This document shows, one piece after another, positions 13,283 through 23,088 of a DNA stretch of 64,000 nucleotides. The DNA comes from Tachypleus tridentatus (taxonomy: Eukaryota; Arthropoda; Merostomata; Xiphosura; Limulidae). The stretch covers positions 18,540,586 to 18,604,585 of the forward strand of contig NC_134837.1 of NCBI RefSeq assembly GCF_004210375.1. The letters run 5' to 3'. The notes under the pieces were generated by a model. It was not told the origin of the DNA, did no database searches, and saw nothing but the letters and a program-made list of their open reading frames with translations. How positions within the stretch are numbered: the stretch's first letter is position 1; every line of letters starts with the position of its first letter. The position numbers were made by a program, and so were the translations under genes.

Positions 13283-14533
13283 TGTATACCCATAATTTGT
13301 ATGTATATAAGAATCGGGTATTCATGTATACCCATAATTTGTATGTATATAAGAATCAGGTATTCATGTGTACCCATAATTTGTATGTATATAAGAATCA
13401 GGTATTCATGTGTACCCATAATTTGTATGTATATAAGAATCGGGTATTCATGTGTACCCATAATTTGTATGTATATAAGAATCAGGTATTCATGTGTACC
13501 CATAATTTGTATGTGTATAAGAATCAGGTATTCATGTGTACCCATAATTTGTATGTGTATAAGAATCAGGTATTCATGTGTACCCATAATTTTTATGTAT
13601 ATAAGAATCATGTATTCATGTGTACCCATAATTTGTATGTATATAAGAATCGGGTATTCATGTGTACCCATAATTTGTATGTATATAAGAATCAGGTATT
13701 CATGTGTACCCATAATTTGTATGTATATAAGAATCGGGTATTCATGTGTACCCATAATTTGTATGTATATAAGAATCAGGTATTCATGTGTACCCATAAT
13801 TTGTATGTATATAAAAATCGGGTATTCATGTGTACCCATAATTTGTATGTATATAAAAATCGGGTATTCATGTGTACCCATAATTTGTATGTATATAAGA
13901 ATCGGGTATTCATGTGTACCCATAATTTGTATGTATATAAGAATCAGGTATTCATGTGTACCCATAATTTGTATATATATAAGAATCGGGTATTCATGTG
14001 TACCCATAATTTGTATGTATATAAGAATCAGGTATTCATGTGTACCCATAATTTGTGTGTATATAAGAATCGGGTATTCATGTGTACCCATAATTTGTAT
14101 GTATATAAGAATCAGGTATTCATGTGTACCCATAATTTGTATATATATAAGAATCGGGTATTCATGTGTACCCATAATTTGTATGTATATAAGAATCAGG
14201 TATTCATGTGTACCCATAATTTGTATGTATATAAGAATCGGGTATTCATGTGTACCCATAATTTGTATGTATATAAGAATCGGGTATTCATGTGTACCCA
14301 TAATTTGTATGTATATATAAGAATCGGGTATTCATGCGTACCCATAATTTGTATGTATATATAAGAATCGGGTATTCATGTGTACCCATAATTTGTATGT
14401 ATATAAGAATCGGGTATTCACGTGTACCCATAATTTGTATGTATATATAAGAATCGGGTATTCATGCGTACCCATAATTTGTATGTATATATAAGAATCG
14501 GGTATTCATGTGTACCCATAATTTGTATGTATT
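13283..14533. repeat. 42-bp tandem array (about 30 copies)
   Basis: The unit is TGTACCCATAATTTGTATG followed by TATATAAGAATCGGGTATTC and ATG, 42 bp in total. Because 42 is a multiple of three and the unit has no stop in three of the six frames, it gives open frames of 340-370 codons on both strands, with 14-residue periods such as IICMYIRIGYSCVP. The last copies change to 44 bp (an extra TA), which breaks the frames. Copies alternate between AATCGGG and AATCAGG variants. I call it a minisatellite, not a gene. Confidence 0.97.
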
Positions 14534-15484
14534 ATCATTGTTCACAACTTGTCCTTCTTGTTTTTGTAGTTGCATAACAAGACGACAGGGTGTCGAACTT
14601 TAGAGATATAGGTGGATTAAAATAGATAAAAAACTCCTAAGAGATTTCTATGTACTGACGTCATGGATTTGTTACTGTCTAATCAAAATGGGGAAAATAG
14701 TAGGCATACTTTTGTATGTGCTCATAAAGTGTATGATGTCACAAACAGAGAAAAACTATACAAGCACTGAAGGATGTTGGATACGACCCCTTTTGAGGTT
14801 GTACAGAGACATTTTTATTACACTATGTCTATTCTTACCTTGTTTTCTCACTTTCTGTTGCACCTATTACTATACTTGCAACTTTATTAATATTTTTCCC
14901 ACTTGTATATGCATTTTTTCATACAAGGTGTCGTGATCTCTTGCATCGGTCATTCACCCCTGCTGATATCTTCCATGTATATTATCAGTGTGGGAGTGCA
15001 CCATAATGTCACTCTACGCATTAAGTGATTCATTAATACAAACCTTATTTAATGTACAATACGTCTTATAAATCCTTACAAAAAAATATAGCTTGTCTTC
15101 TAACCCAGATAGTGAAGTTTCTCTCTAGCCTCACCCTACGTTGGTGTGCCCCACACAACTCACAATTTCCAAATCTTGTCACACTACAACGCAGACCTAG
15201 AACACCACACCCCCTCCATCATTTTAACTTGACCACACCTACTCAGTACACGGAATAAGCAAATGAACGTATGAATTTTAAAATTGCGTCATTAATCAAG
15301 CTGACGTATGTCAAATAGCTTTTCTTTCTGGCAAACATTAAATAAACAAATATGAACTTGTCTGTGAGTTTTCTGTGTCGCGAGTAGCTTTTGAAATGTC
15401 GAAGAAAATCTTTACAAACTACACTAGAGCTGAAATTAACCAATATTTAACTATATATTGAAGAGTTAAGTGTTAATAATGCCT
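14534..15484. other. Unassigned non-coding sequence
   Basis: Short open frames at 14688-14936 and 15052-15258 show no recognisable domain, splice context or homologue. Nothing else was seen before the SINE at 15497. Confidence 0.5.
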
Positions 15485-15496
15485 CCTTCATGCTAA

Positions 15497-15777
15497 GGCC
15501 CCGGCATGGCCAGGTGGTTAAGGCACTCGAATCATAACCTAAGGGTCGCGGGTTCGAATCCTCGTCACACCAAACATACTCACCCTTTCAGCCGTTGGGG
15601 AGTTACGATGTGACGGTCAATCCCATTTTTCGTTGGTAAAAGAGTAGTCCAAGAGTTGGCGGTGGGTGCTGTTGACTTAATGCCCTCTCTCTAGTCTTAC
15701 ACTGCTAAATTAGGGACGGCTAGCACAGATAGCCCTCGTGTAGCTTTGCGTGAAATTCAAAACAAAACAAACACAAA
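15497..15777 (+). mobile_element. SINE-A, full length
   Basis: It begins GGCCCCGGCATGGCCAGGTG, has the B box GGGTTCGAATCC and the usual body and AAACAAACAC tail. A 10-bp perfect target-site duplication, CCTTCATGCT, lies at 15485-15494 and 15778-15787. Confidence 0.95.
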
Positions 15778-15787
15778 CCTTCATGCT

Positions 15788-16721
15788 GGACATTGTGGCT
15801 AACGTGTCTCGATGGTTCCTAGCTCGACTGCTGTTACCAAAAAGTTGCTTCCGCAGTTTATAGGGTGATGGTGGTTGTATCATAAGATTATTATATTATA
15901 ATTTCAGAATGTTGACTAAAGTCAGACACATTAGTCGGGCTTATGTCATGGTTTCGAGGGGGCTGTAGGTGACCCATAAATTGAAATGAAGAGTACAATA
16001 AGGTACCAAAAATGCGGGAAAATTGTATATGAAAATTTTGAGAAAAGCGTTATCATGGCTTGGTGATGAATTGTGAGAAGTTAACCAAATTAGATAAACA
16101 TCATCCAACAAAATAAATGAAGTGTGAATGTGTAGTAACATGAAAATGTGTAAAAGAACTCCTTTTTTGCAAACGATGTGTGATCTACGTAAACTTGGAG
16201 AGTCTGATTAAATAACAGATATCAGGTGATAACAACTGTTATTAGAACTGACTTTCTTTCTCACTGTACAGAATTTCCGAACTGGAGTACTGTTCAGTAG
16301 CTTTTTCATGAGCTTCTGGAAGTTCAATATTGCCATACGAGTCATTTTCAACCTTTTATAAACACTCACATCAGGAAATTGCGCTAGAACCACGACCGTG
16401 AAGTGTCTTAGGGCGAAGCGGCATGTGTTATCGTTTCGCGAAAAATTGTCAGTATAATTAGTACACAGCTTCAGTGCTGACAGTTTAGTTACTTGAAAAT
16501 CATTTATAGAGTTGCTAACGAAAAATACCATTAATGGAAAAAAAAAACCAACAAAAATAAAGATAAATATCTAGTTGTAAAGTTTGATATTACTTCTAAA
16601 ACTACTAATTGTAACCTTGAGGAGTATTATATTAAAGTTTCTGAAGAAAAACTTTTACATATCATATACCTGACAGCAAGTAAGACGTTAAAGCTAAAAT
16701 TGACAACAGCGACTATTAATA
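15788..16721. other. Unassigned non-coding sequence
   Basis: An open frame on the minus strand at 16208-16531 (107 codons) has no family I recognise and no flanking gene structure. I see no other feature. Confidence 0.45.
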
Positions 16722-16850
16722 GAGCCTTCAGTGGCACAGCGGTATATCTGCGGACTCACACCACTAGAAACCGGGTTTCGATACGCGTGGTGGACAGAGC
16801 GCAGATCGCTCATTGTGTTTCTTTTTGCTCAATTCCAAACAAATAAAGAA
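16722..16850 (+). mobile_element. SINE-B copy
   Basis: Landmarks are AGTGGCACAGCGGTATATCT, GCGGACTCACACCACTAG, AACCGGGTTTCGATAC (degenerate B box) and GACAGAGCGCAGATCGCTCA. The tail is AATTCCAAACAAAT. Confidence 0.85.
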
Positions 16851-17088
16851 AATATTAACGGAATCCACCTCGAAGAAAAGTCTAGTTATTAGCGGAATCC
16901 ACTTCGAAGAAAAGTCTAGTTATTAGCGGTTTGTCTGGGTTGTAGTAGTCTCAGATCACTTAGTTATTAGCGGTTTGCCTAGGTTGTAGTAGTCTCAGAT
17001 CACTTAGTTATTAGCGGTTTGTCTGGGTTGTAGTAGTCTCAGATCACTTAGTTATTAGCGGTTTGTCTGGGTTGTAGTAGTCTCAAAA
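16851..17088. repeat. 44-bp tandem repeat (4 copies) plus a short 5' repeat
   Basis: TAGTTATTAGCGGTTTGTCT followed by GGGTTGTAGTAGTCTCAGAT repeats four times. Two copies of GCGGAATCCACCTCGAAGAA precede it. It abuts the 3' end of the SINE-B copy. Confidence 0.9.
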
Positions 17089-17209
17089 AAACAAGATTTC
17101 AGTTTTCAAATACAGCGTCATAATTTATAAACATATATATCGATATAGAACGTAATGATTAGCAGTCAGTTATAGATTTCAATGCATTATAGATACGATT
17201 ATTATTATT

Positions 17210-19550
17210 CATAACTTAGAGACTCTAATGTTATTATAGCACTAATCACTATATAACTAATCACAACATAGAAATTATAATGTCAGTACAGAAAATTAAG
17301 ATTAAACTTAACCTGGAAACTCCAATGTTAATACAGAACATGAATATTAGTCTTAAAATAGAAACTCCAATGTTAATACAGGACGTGAAGATTAGTCTTA
17401 ACACAGAAACTCTAATGTTAATACAGAACATGAAGATTAGTCTTAACACAGAAACTCCAACATTAATACAGGACGTGAAGATTAGTCTTAACATAGAAAC
17501 TTCAATGTTAATATACAGAACGTGAAGATTAGTCTTAACATAGAAACTCTAATGTTAATACAGGACGTGAAGATTAGTCTTAACATAGAAACTCCAATGT
17601 TAATATACAGAACGTGAAGATTAGTCTTAACATAGAAACTCTAATGTTAATACAGAACATGAAGATTAGTCTTAACATAGAAACTCCAATGTTAATATAC
17701 AGAACGTGAAGATTAGTCTTAACATAGAAACTCCAATGTTAATATACAGAACGTGAAGATTAGTCTTAACATAGAAACTCCAATGTTAATATACAGAACG
17801 TGAAGATTAGTCTTAACATAGAAACTCCAATGTTAATATACAGAACGTGAAGATTAGTTTTAACATAGAAACTCCAATGTTAATATACAGAACGTGAAGA
17901 TTAGTCTTAACATAGAAACTCCAATGTTAATATACAGAACGTGAAGATTAGTCTTAACATAGAAACTCCAATGTTAATATACAGAACGTGAAGATTAGTT
18001 TTAACATAGAAACTCCAATGTTAATATACAGAACGTGAAGATTAGTCTTAACATAGAAACTCCAATGTTAATATACAGAACGTGAAGATTAGTCTTAACA
18101 TAGAAACTCTAATGTTAATACAGAACATGAAGATTAGTCTTAACATAGAAACTCCAATGTTAATATACAGAACGTGAAGATTAGTCTTAACATAGAAACT
18201 CCAATGTTAATACAGGACGTGAAGATTAGTCTTAACATAGAAACTCCAATGTTAATACAGAACATGAAGATTAGTCTTAACATAGAAACTCCAATGTTAA
18301 TATACAGAACGTGAAGATTAGTCTTAACATAGAAACTCCAATGTTAATACAGGACGTGAAGATTAGTCTTAACATAGAAACTCCAATGTTAATACAGAAC
18401 ATGAAGATTAGTCTTAACATAGAAACTCTAATGTTAATATACAGAACGTGAAGATTAGTCTTAACATAGAAACTCCAATGTTAATATACAGAACGTGAAG
18501 ATTAGTCTTAACATAGAAACTCCAATGTTAATATACAGAACGTGAAGATTAGTCTTAACATAGAAACTCCAATGTTAATATACAGAACGTGAAGATTAGT
18601 TTTAACATAGAAACTCCAATGTTAATATACAGAACGTGAAGATTAGTTTTAACATAGAAACTCCAATGTTAATATACAGAACGTGAAGATTAGTCTTAAC
18701 ATAGAAACTCCAATGTTAATATACAGAACGTGAAGATTAGTTTTAACATAGAAACTCTAATGTTAATATACAGAACGTGAAGATTAGTCTTAACATAGAA
18801 ACTCCAATGTTAATATACAGAACGTGAAGATTAGTCTTAACATAGAAACTCCAATGTTAATACAGGACGTGAAGATTAGTCTTAACATAGAAACTCCAAT
18901 GTTAATACAGAACATGAAGATTAGTCTTAACATAGAAACTCCAATGTTAATATACAGAACGTGAAGATTAGTCTTAACATAGAAACTCCAATGTTAATAC
19001 AGGACGTGAAGATTAGTCTTAACATAGAAACTCCAATGTTAATACAGAACATGAAGATTAGTCTTAACATAGAAACTCCAATGTTAATATACAGAACGTG
19101 AAGATTAGTCTTAACATAGAAACTCCAATGTTAATATACAGAACGTGAAGATTAGTCTTAACATAGAAACTCCAATGTTAGTATAGAACGAGCATATTCC
19201 TTATAATTTATAGAAACTCCAATGTTAATATACAGAACGTGAAGATTAGTCTTAACATAGAAACTCCAATGTTAGTATAGAACGAGCATATTCCTTATAA
19301 TTTATAGAACCTATTGTTAATTTACAACAAAGGTAGTAGTCATAACCTGGAGATATTAATGTTAATATAAAAATGTACATATTATTTATAACTAATAGTT
19401 TCTAATTTTAGAAAAGAACGCAATTATTAATAATAGCCTAGAAAATCTAATTTTAATAGAGAACATACAGATCATTCATAGCCTAACAACTGCAATTAAT
19501 TAAGAGAATAACGATTAGCCATAACCTAAAGATGTCGCTGCTAATATAGG
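17210..19550. repeat. 45/47-bp tandem array (about 45 copies)
   Basis: The unit is GAAGATTAGTCTTAACATAG, AAACTCCAATGTTAATATAC, AGAACGT. Two length variants, 47 bp (TTAATATACAGAACGTG) and 45 bp (TTAATACAGGACGTG or TTAATACAGAACATG), are interspersed. Multi-unit blocks with the same order of variants recur near 18180-18400 and 18840-19060. The edges (17210-17300 and 19320-19550) decay gradually into unrecognisable copies. Confidence 0.95.
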
Positions 19551-19823
19551 GATTATTATGAGTCATATATTTGTCACCACTAAAATATTGGAAAGTTGAA
19601 GATGTAGAACAGAACACACTGTGAAACGAAATAGAATAAACTACTTTAGTCAATAGTTTTGACCAACTCAATTTTTGTTTAGTAAACAGCACATTTTTCC
19701 ATTGAAAGTGTGAAGTGTTCTTATTGTTACATTCTGATATTATTCGAAACAAACCTTTTGAAAAGTTTACAACACGCAGAGTACAGTGAGCGTAAACAGG
19801 CTTTAATGAAATCAAACGAGGTG

Positions 19824-20104
19824 GGCCCGGCATGGCCAGGTGGTTAAGGCACTCGACTCGTAATCCAAAGGTTGCGGGTTCGAATCCCCGTCACACGAAA
19901 CATACTTGGCTCGTCCTTTCAGCGGCGTGGGCGTTATAATGTGACAGTTAATCCCAATATTCGTTGGTAAAAGAGTAGCCCAAGAGTTGGCGGTGGGTAG
20001 TGATGACTAGCTGCCTTACTTCTAGTCTTACACTGCTAAATTAGGGACGGCTAGCGCAAATAGCCCTCGAGTAGCTTTGCGCGAAATTTAAGAACAAAAC
20101 AAAC
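19824..20104 (+). mobile_element. SINE-A, full length
   Basis: It runs from GGGCCCGGCATGGCCAGGTG to the AAACAAAC tail. The A box is GGCCAGGTGGTTAAGGC and the B box GGGTTCGAATCCCC. An imperfect duplication (AATCAAACGAG upstream, AATCAGACGAG downstream) flanks it. Confidence 0.92.
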
Positions 20105-20785
20105 AATCAGACGAGTTGTAATGAGAACAAACAACGGAAGTACAGACTGTAGTAAACCAAGCAAACTTTGATGAGAACAAATTGTCCATGGTGAAAGTAA
20201 ACAAACTGTAGCGAGAACAAGCGGATTTTAAAGTCGTTGGATAAACTGCAGTGAGAAATGCAGGACACAAGAAAAACAAGTATACTTTTGTTAAAACAAA
20301 GAGTTTTTACTTGAAGTACATTGACTGTAATGAAAACAATTAAGCAGTGGTGAGTTGAAGCAGAATATAGTGACAGTAGACACACTGTAGTAAAAATAGC
20401 AGAGTGCAAAGTAAACATACACATTTTACTGAGAACAAATTGTCTTTAGTGAAAACAGATTGACTGTAATGAAAACAAACAATTTGTAATTAGTACAACT
20501 AACTTTAGTAACGATTAACACTTTGTAATGGAAACAGTAGAAAAACAGATGTTAATGAACGCAAAAATACTGTAGTGAAAAAAGCAGATTTTAGCGACAT
20601 TAGACAAACAGTAGCCAAAACGTAAACAGATGTTGGTAAACGTAAAAAGACAAGTGAAAACAAGCAGACCGGTGAGAACAAAAGGACTTTAGGGGGGTAT
20701 TGACAGGTTGCAATGAGGACTGGCATATAATACTAATAAGAAGTACAAGAGAAAGAATACGTTATTGAGAACAAGCAGAATGTAA
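20105..20785. repeat. Degenerate short tandem repeat
   Basis: Motifs such as TGTAGTGAGAACAA, AACAAACAGA and GTAATGAAAACAA recur roughly every 30-40 bp. The array is old and strongly diverged. The reverse-strand open frames near 20088-20726 are repeat artefacts. Confidence 0.7.
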
Positions 20786-20791
20786 TGGACG

Positions 20792-21046
20792 TTGAATTTC
20801 GCGCAAAGCTGCACGAGATCTGTGCTAGCCGTCCCTAATTTAGCAATGTAAGACTAGAGGAAAGGCAGCTAGTCATCACCACCCACTGCCAAATCTTAGG
20901 CTACTCTTCTACCAACGAAGATTGACCGTCACATTATAACGCTCCCACCGCTGAAAGGGCAACCATGTTTGGTTTGACGAGGATTCGATCCTGCAACCTA
21001 CGGATTACGAGTCGAGTGTTTTAACCATCTGGCCATGCCGAGCCAG
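20792..21046 (-). mobile_element. SINE-A, near full length, reversed
   Basis: On the + strand it starts TGAATTTCGCGCAAAGCTGC and ends CATCTGGCCATGCCGAGCC, so the element lies on the minus strand. Many CpG-to-TpG-type changes show it is diverged. Confidence 0.9.
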
Positions 21047-21133
21047 ACACATTGAACTACAAACAACCAATGTGTGATGATTGTAATAAATACAAAGAGA
21101 AAAACAAATTTTAAAACATGTATATAAGAAAGC

Positions 21134-21236
21134 CATGTTGGGCTATCTGCTGAGTTCACCGGCGAGAATCGAACTTTTTATTTAAGCGTTGTAAGTCTGT
21201 AAACTTACCGCTCTCACACCGGAGGGGGAGGCAACC
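21134..21236 (-). mobile_element. SINE-B copy, reversed and diverged
   Basis: CCATGTTGGGCTATCTGCTG, AGTTCACCGGCGAGAATCGA and GTAAACTTACCGCTCTCACA match the reverse complement of other SINE-B copies. Confidence 0.7.
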
Positions 21237-21275
21237 TTAGAAAAATTAGATAGATGAGTCAAGTAGAGACTCATA

Positions 21276-21551
21276 GACCCGAAAATGGCCAGGTGGTTAA
21301 GACGCTCAACTCGTAATCTAAGGGTCGCGGCTTCGAATCTCCGTCACACCGAACATGCTTGCTCTTTTAGCTGTTGTGGCGTTATAATGTTACGGTCAAT
21401 CCCACTATTCGTTGGTAAAAGAGTAACCCAAGAGTTGGCGGTGGGTGGAGATGACTAGCTGCCTACCCTCTAGTCTTACCCTGCTAAATTTGGGACGGCT
21501 AGCGCAGATAGCCCTCGTGCAGCTTTGCGCAAAATTCAAAACAAACAAACA
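21276..21551 (+). mobile_element. SINE-A, near full length
   Basis: Starts ACCCGAAAATGGCCAGGTGG, B box GCTTCGAATCTCC, standard body and AAACAAACAAAC tail. It ends about 490 bp before the first recognised Neto exon. Confidence 0.92.
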
Positions 21552-21599
21552 TTGTTTTTTTTTTAATTCTTGAGATGAAATTAAATTGAGCATGTACAT

Positions 21600-21770
21600 T
21601 ATTTCCAGTTAGGAGACGCAGTACCTTAGCTGTCATGATGTCTACAATATTATATACATTATAAATGCCATCACATATTTTTTTTAGCCAGTTCGTAACT
21701 TGATCGCGACAGTGAGCGCTAAAATTAAGACTGGGAAAGCCAGCGCTTAGTCTGATCGTGATATTAATTG
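21600..21770. repeat. Left copy of a duplicated segment flanking exon 1
   Basis: This segment (CGCAGTACCTTAGCTGTCAT, TTTTTAGCCAGTTCGTAAC, TTGATCGCGACAGTGAGCG) resembles 22665-22880 (CGCAGAACCTTAATTATCAT, TTTTTAGCCAGTTCTTGAC, TTGATCGTGACAGTAATT). The two diverged copies lie on either side of the first CUB exon. They could be members of a dispersed element or a local duplication. Confidence 0.55.
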
Positions 21771-21777
21771 CTCTGGA

Positions 21778-21785
21778 TATAAAAG
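21778..21785 (+). promoter_or_regulatory. Possible TATA box upstream of exon 1
   Basis: TATAAAAG lies 216 bp before an ATG at 21994 that opens a signal-peptide-like reading frame into exon 1. TCAGT at 21795-21799 is too close (19 bp) to be a standard initiator for it. In an AT-rich genome this match could be chance. Confidence 0.2.
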
Positions 21786-21845
21786 ACTAGACTGTCAGTA
21801 AGTAAGTGGTCAAGAATTTGTGTGCATCAGATAATTTTAGTCTGG

Positions 21846-21983
21846 GATCATTTTCTAACATCTTACATCGAAGAATTGCGTTCAATCTAACGATCATTTT
21901 CTAACATCTTACATCGAAGAATTGCGTTCAATCTAACGATCATTTTCTAACATCTTACATCGAAGAATTGCGTTCAATCTAAC
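21846..21983. repeat. 46-bp tandem repeat (3 near-identical copies)
   Basis: GATCATTTTCTAACATCTTA followed by CATCGAAGAATTGCGTTCAA and TCTAAC repeats three times with exact 46-bp spacing, ending 10 bp before the ATG at 21994. Confidence 0.95.
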
Positions 21984-22036
21984 AGAATCTTTCATGTGTG
22001 TGTTGTTGTTTTTTGTTTTTTTTTGCTCTTTTTCAG

Positions 22037-22198
22037 CCAAAGATGTTCTAGGGTTTCGAGCTACTCAGATGAATAAAACTGACCAAGCGATCGCGTGTTT
22101 CAACTTCACTGTTGGAAATCCAGAGAGAATGGAGTTTTATTCACCTCGTTTTCCTAAGAGATATCCAAATAACACAGAATGCATCAAGCAAATAGAAG
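22037..22198 (+). CDS. Neto: Neto-like gene, exon 1 in window: first half of CUB1
   Basis: This 162-nt exon follows a strong acceptor (TTTTTGCTCTTTTTCAG) and ends at donor GTGAGC. It starts with two bases of a split codon and ends with one, so the downstream intron is phase 1. It encodes ACFNFTVGNPERMEFYSPRF then PKRYPNNTECIKQIE, the N-terminal half of a CUB domain with its first cysteine pair and the typical YSP..P..YPNNT.C signature. N-glycosylation sequons NKT, NFT and NNT are visible. The match to the Neto family is from memory of the domain pattern and was not searched. If the intronic tract is instead translated, an ATG at 21994 opens MCVLLFFVFFCSFSA, which resembles a signal peptide, directly in frame with this exon. 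I prefer the splice acceptor but cannot exclude an alternative first exon. Confidence 0.88.
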
Positions 22199-22289
22199 GT
22201 GAGCTTCGAGTCAAAGAATATTTACCAAAACAGTATAAACACATATGAGCCAGTTTATACAGAAATACCTGTCTATTTGTACTAAACAC

Positions 22290-22660
22290 GAAGACCAAAG
22301 GTAACTATGTTAGGGGTCAATATTGATCAGAGAGGTTGAAAATAAATACATCAGTTATTGATCGGGAAAGTCAAACATAAATATAGCGACAGTTAGTAGC
22401 GACTAATAAATTATTTTATAAAAATTTTGATAACTATCACTAACCAGAAAGAGCATGGATCTATAATGACAACCATCATTGAAGAGGAAGGGGTAAAGTT
22501 AATATACCAACGACACATTTTGGACAAGAAAGTCTAAAGTAAATACATCAGCGACAAATTCTGAACAGTAAGGTCTATATTAAATGTACTAGCGGCCAAT
22601 ATTGGACAGAAAGTTTTTACATAAATCCACTGACAACGATTGAGCTTGACCTTTGTTCTC
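22290..22660. repeat. Degenerate low-copy repeat in intron 1
   Basis: Motifs such as GTCAATATTGATCAGAGAGG, GACAAATTCTGAACAGTAAG and GCCAATATTGGACAGAAAG recur at about 60-bp spacing, each followed by TAAATACATCAGCGAC-like sequence. The copies are strongly diverged. Confidence 0.55.
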
Positions 22661-22664
22661 TCAT

Positions 22665-22880
22665 ATAGAGGGCGCAGAACCTTAATTATCATGATATTCT
22701 GCAATATTAAGTGAATGATAAATGTAACCCCGTGATTTTTTAGCCAGTTCTTGACTTCGCCATGACAGCAACCATTCAAAGTATAATTTAATTATGCACT
22801 TTGTAACTTGATCATAACAACAATTGTCAAGGGTATGATCAGGGAAGTCTGTTCTTGATTTGATCGTGACAGTAATTATT
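22665..22880. repeat. Right copy of the segment duplicated around exon 1
   Basis: Counterpart of 21600-21770. It shares the order CGCAG.ACCTTA, ATCATGAT, TTTTTAGCCAGTTC and GATCGTGACAG with substitutions and a small internal expansion. Confidence 0.55.
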
Positions 22881-22971
22881 CCCTTATAATCATCATATCA
22901 TAAATTGTCAAGAATGTCATGGGGACAATATAGTACGACATTCACTTTTGATTTTTATTAAACATTAGTCA

Positions 22972-23088
22972 AAGGGTTGACGGTGCTTGCCAGCCTTCCT
23001 TCATGTATATCACTTCCAAATTAGGAATGGCTACTGCAGGTAGCCTTCGAGTAGGTTTGTGCAAAAATCAAAAACGCAAACAAAAAAG
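22972..23088 (+). mobile_element. SINE-A 3' fragment, strongly diverged
   Basis: AAAGGGTTGACGGTGCTTGC, CAGCCTTCCTTCATGTATA, CCAAATTAGGAATGGCTACT and TAGCCTTCGAGTAGGTTTG correspond in order to the SINE-A body, with an ACAAAAAAGG tail. The tRNA-like head is missing. Confidence 0.75.

Noticed and set aside
13235..14364. Long open frames (340-371 codons) on both strands
   Set aside because: They coincide exactly with the 42-bp array, overlap in several frames, and end where the unit length changes to 44 bp.
16208..16531. 107-codon minus-strand frame as a gene
   Set aside because: No recognisable domain, no splice or promoter context, and a length compatible with chance in this window.
19824..19895. 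tRNA-like heads of the repeated elements as true tRNA genes
   Set aside because: Every copy is followed by the same about 200-bp SINE body and AAAC-rich tail, and the acceptor stem does not close. These are tRNA-derived SINEs.
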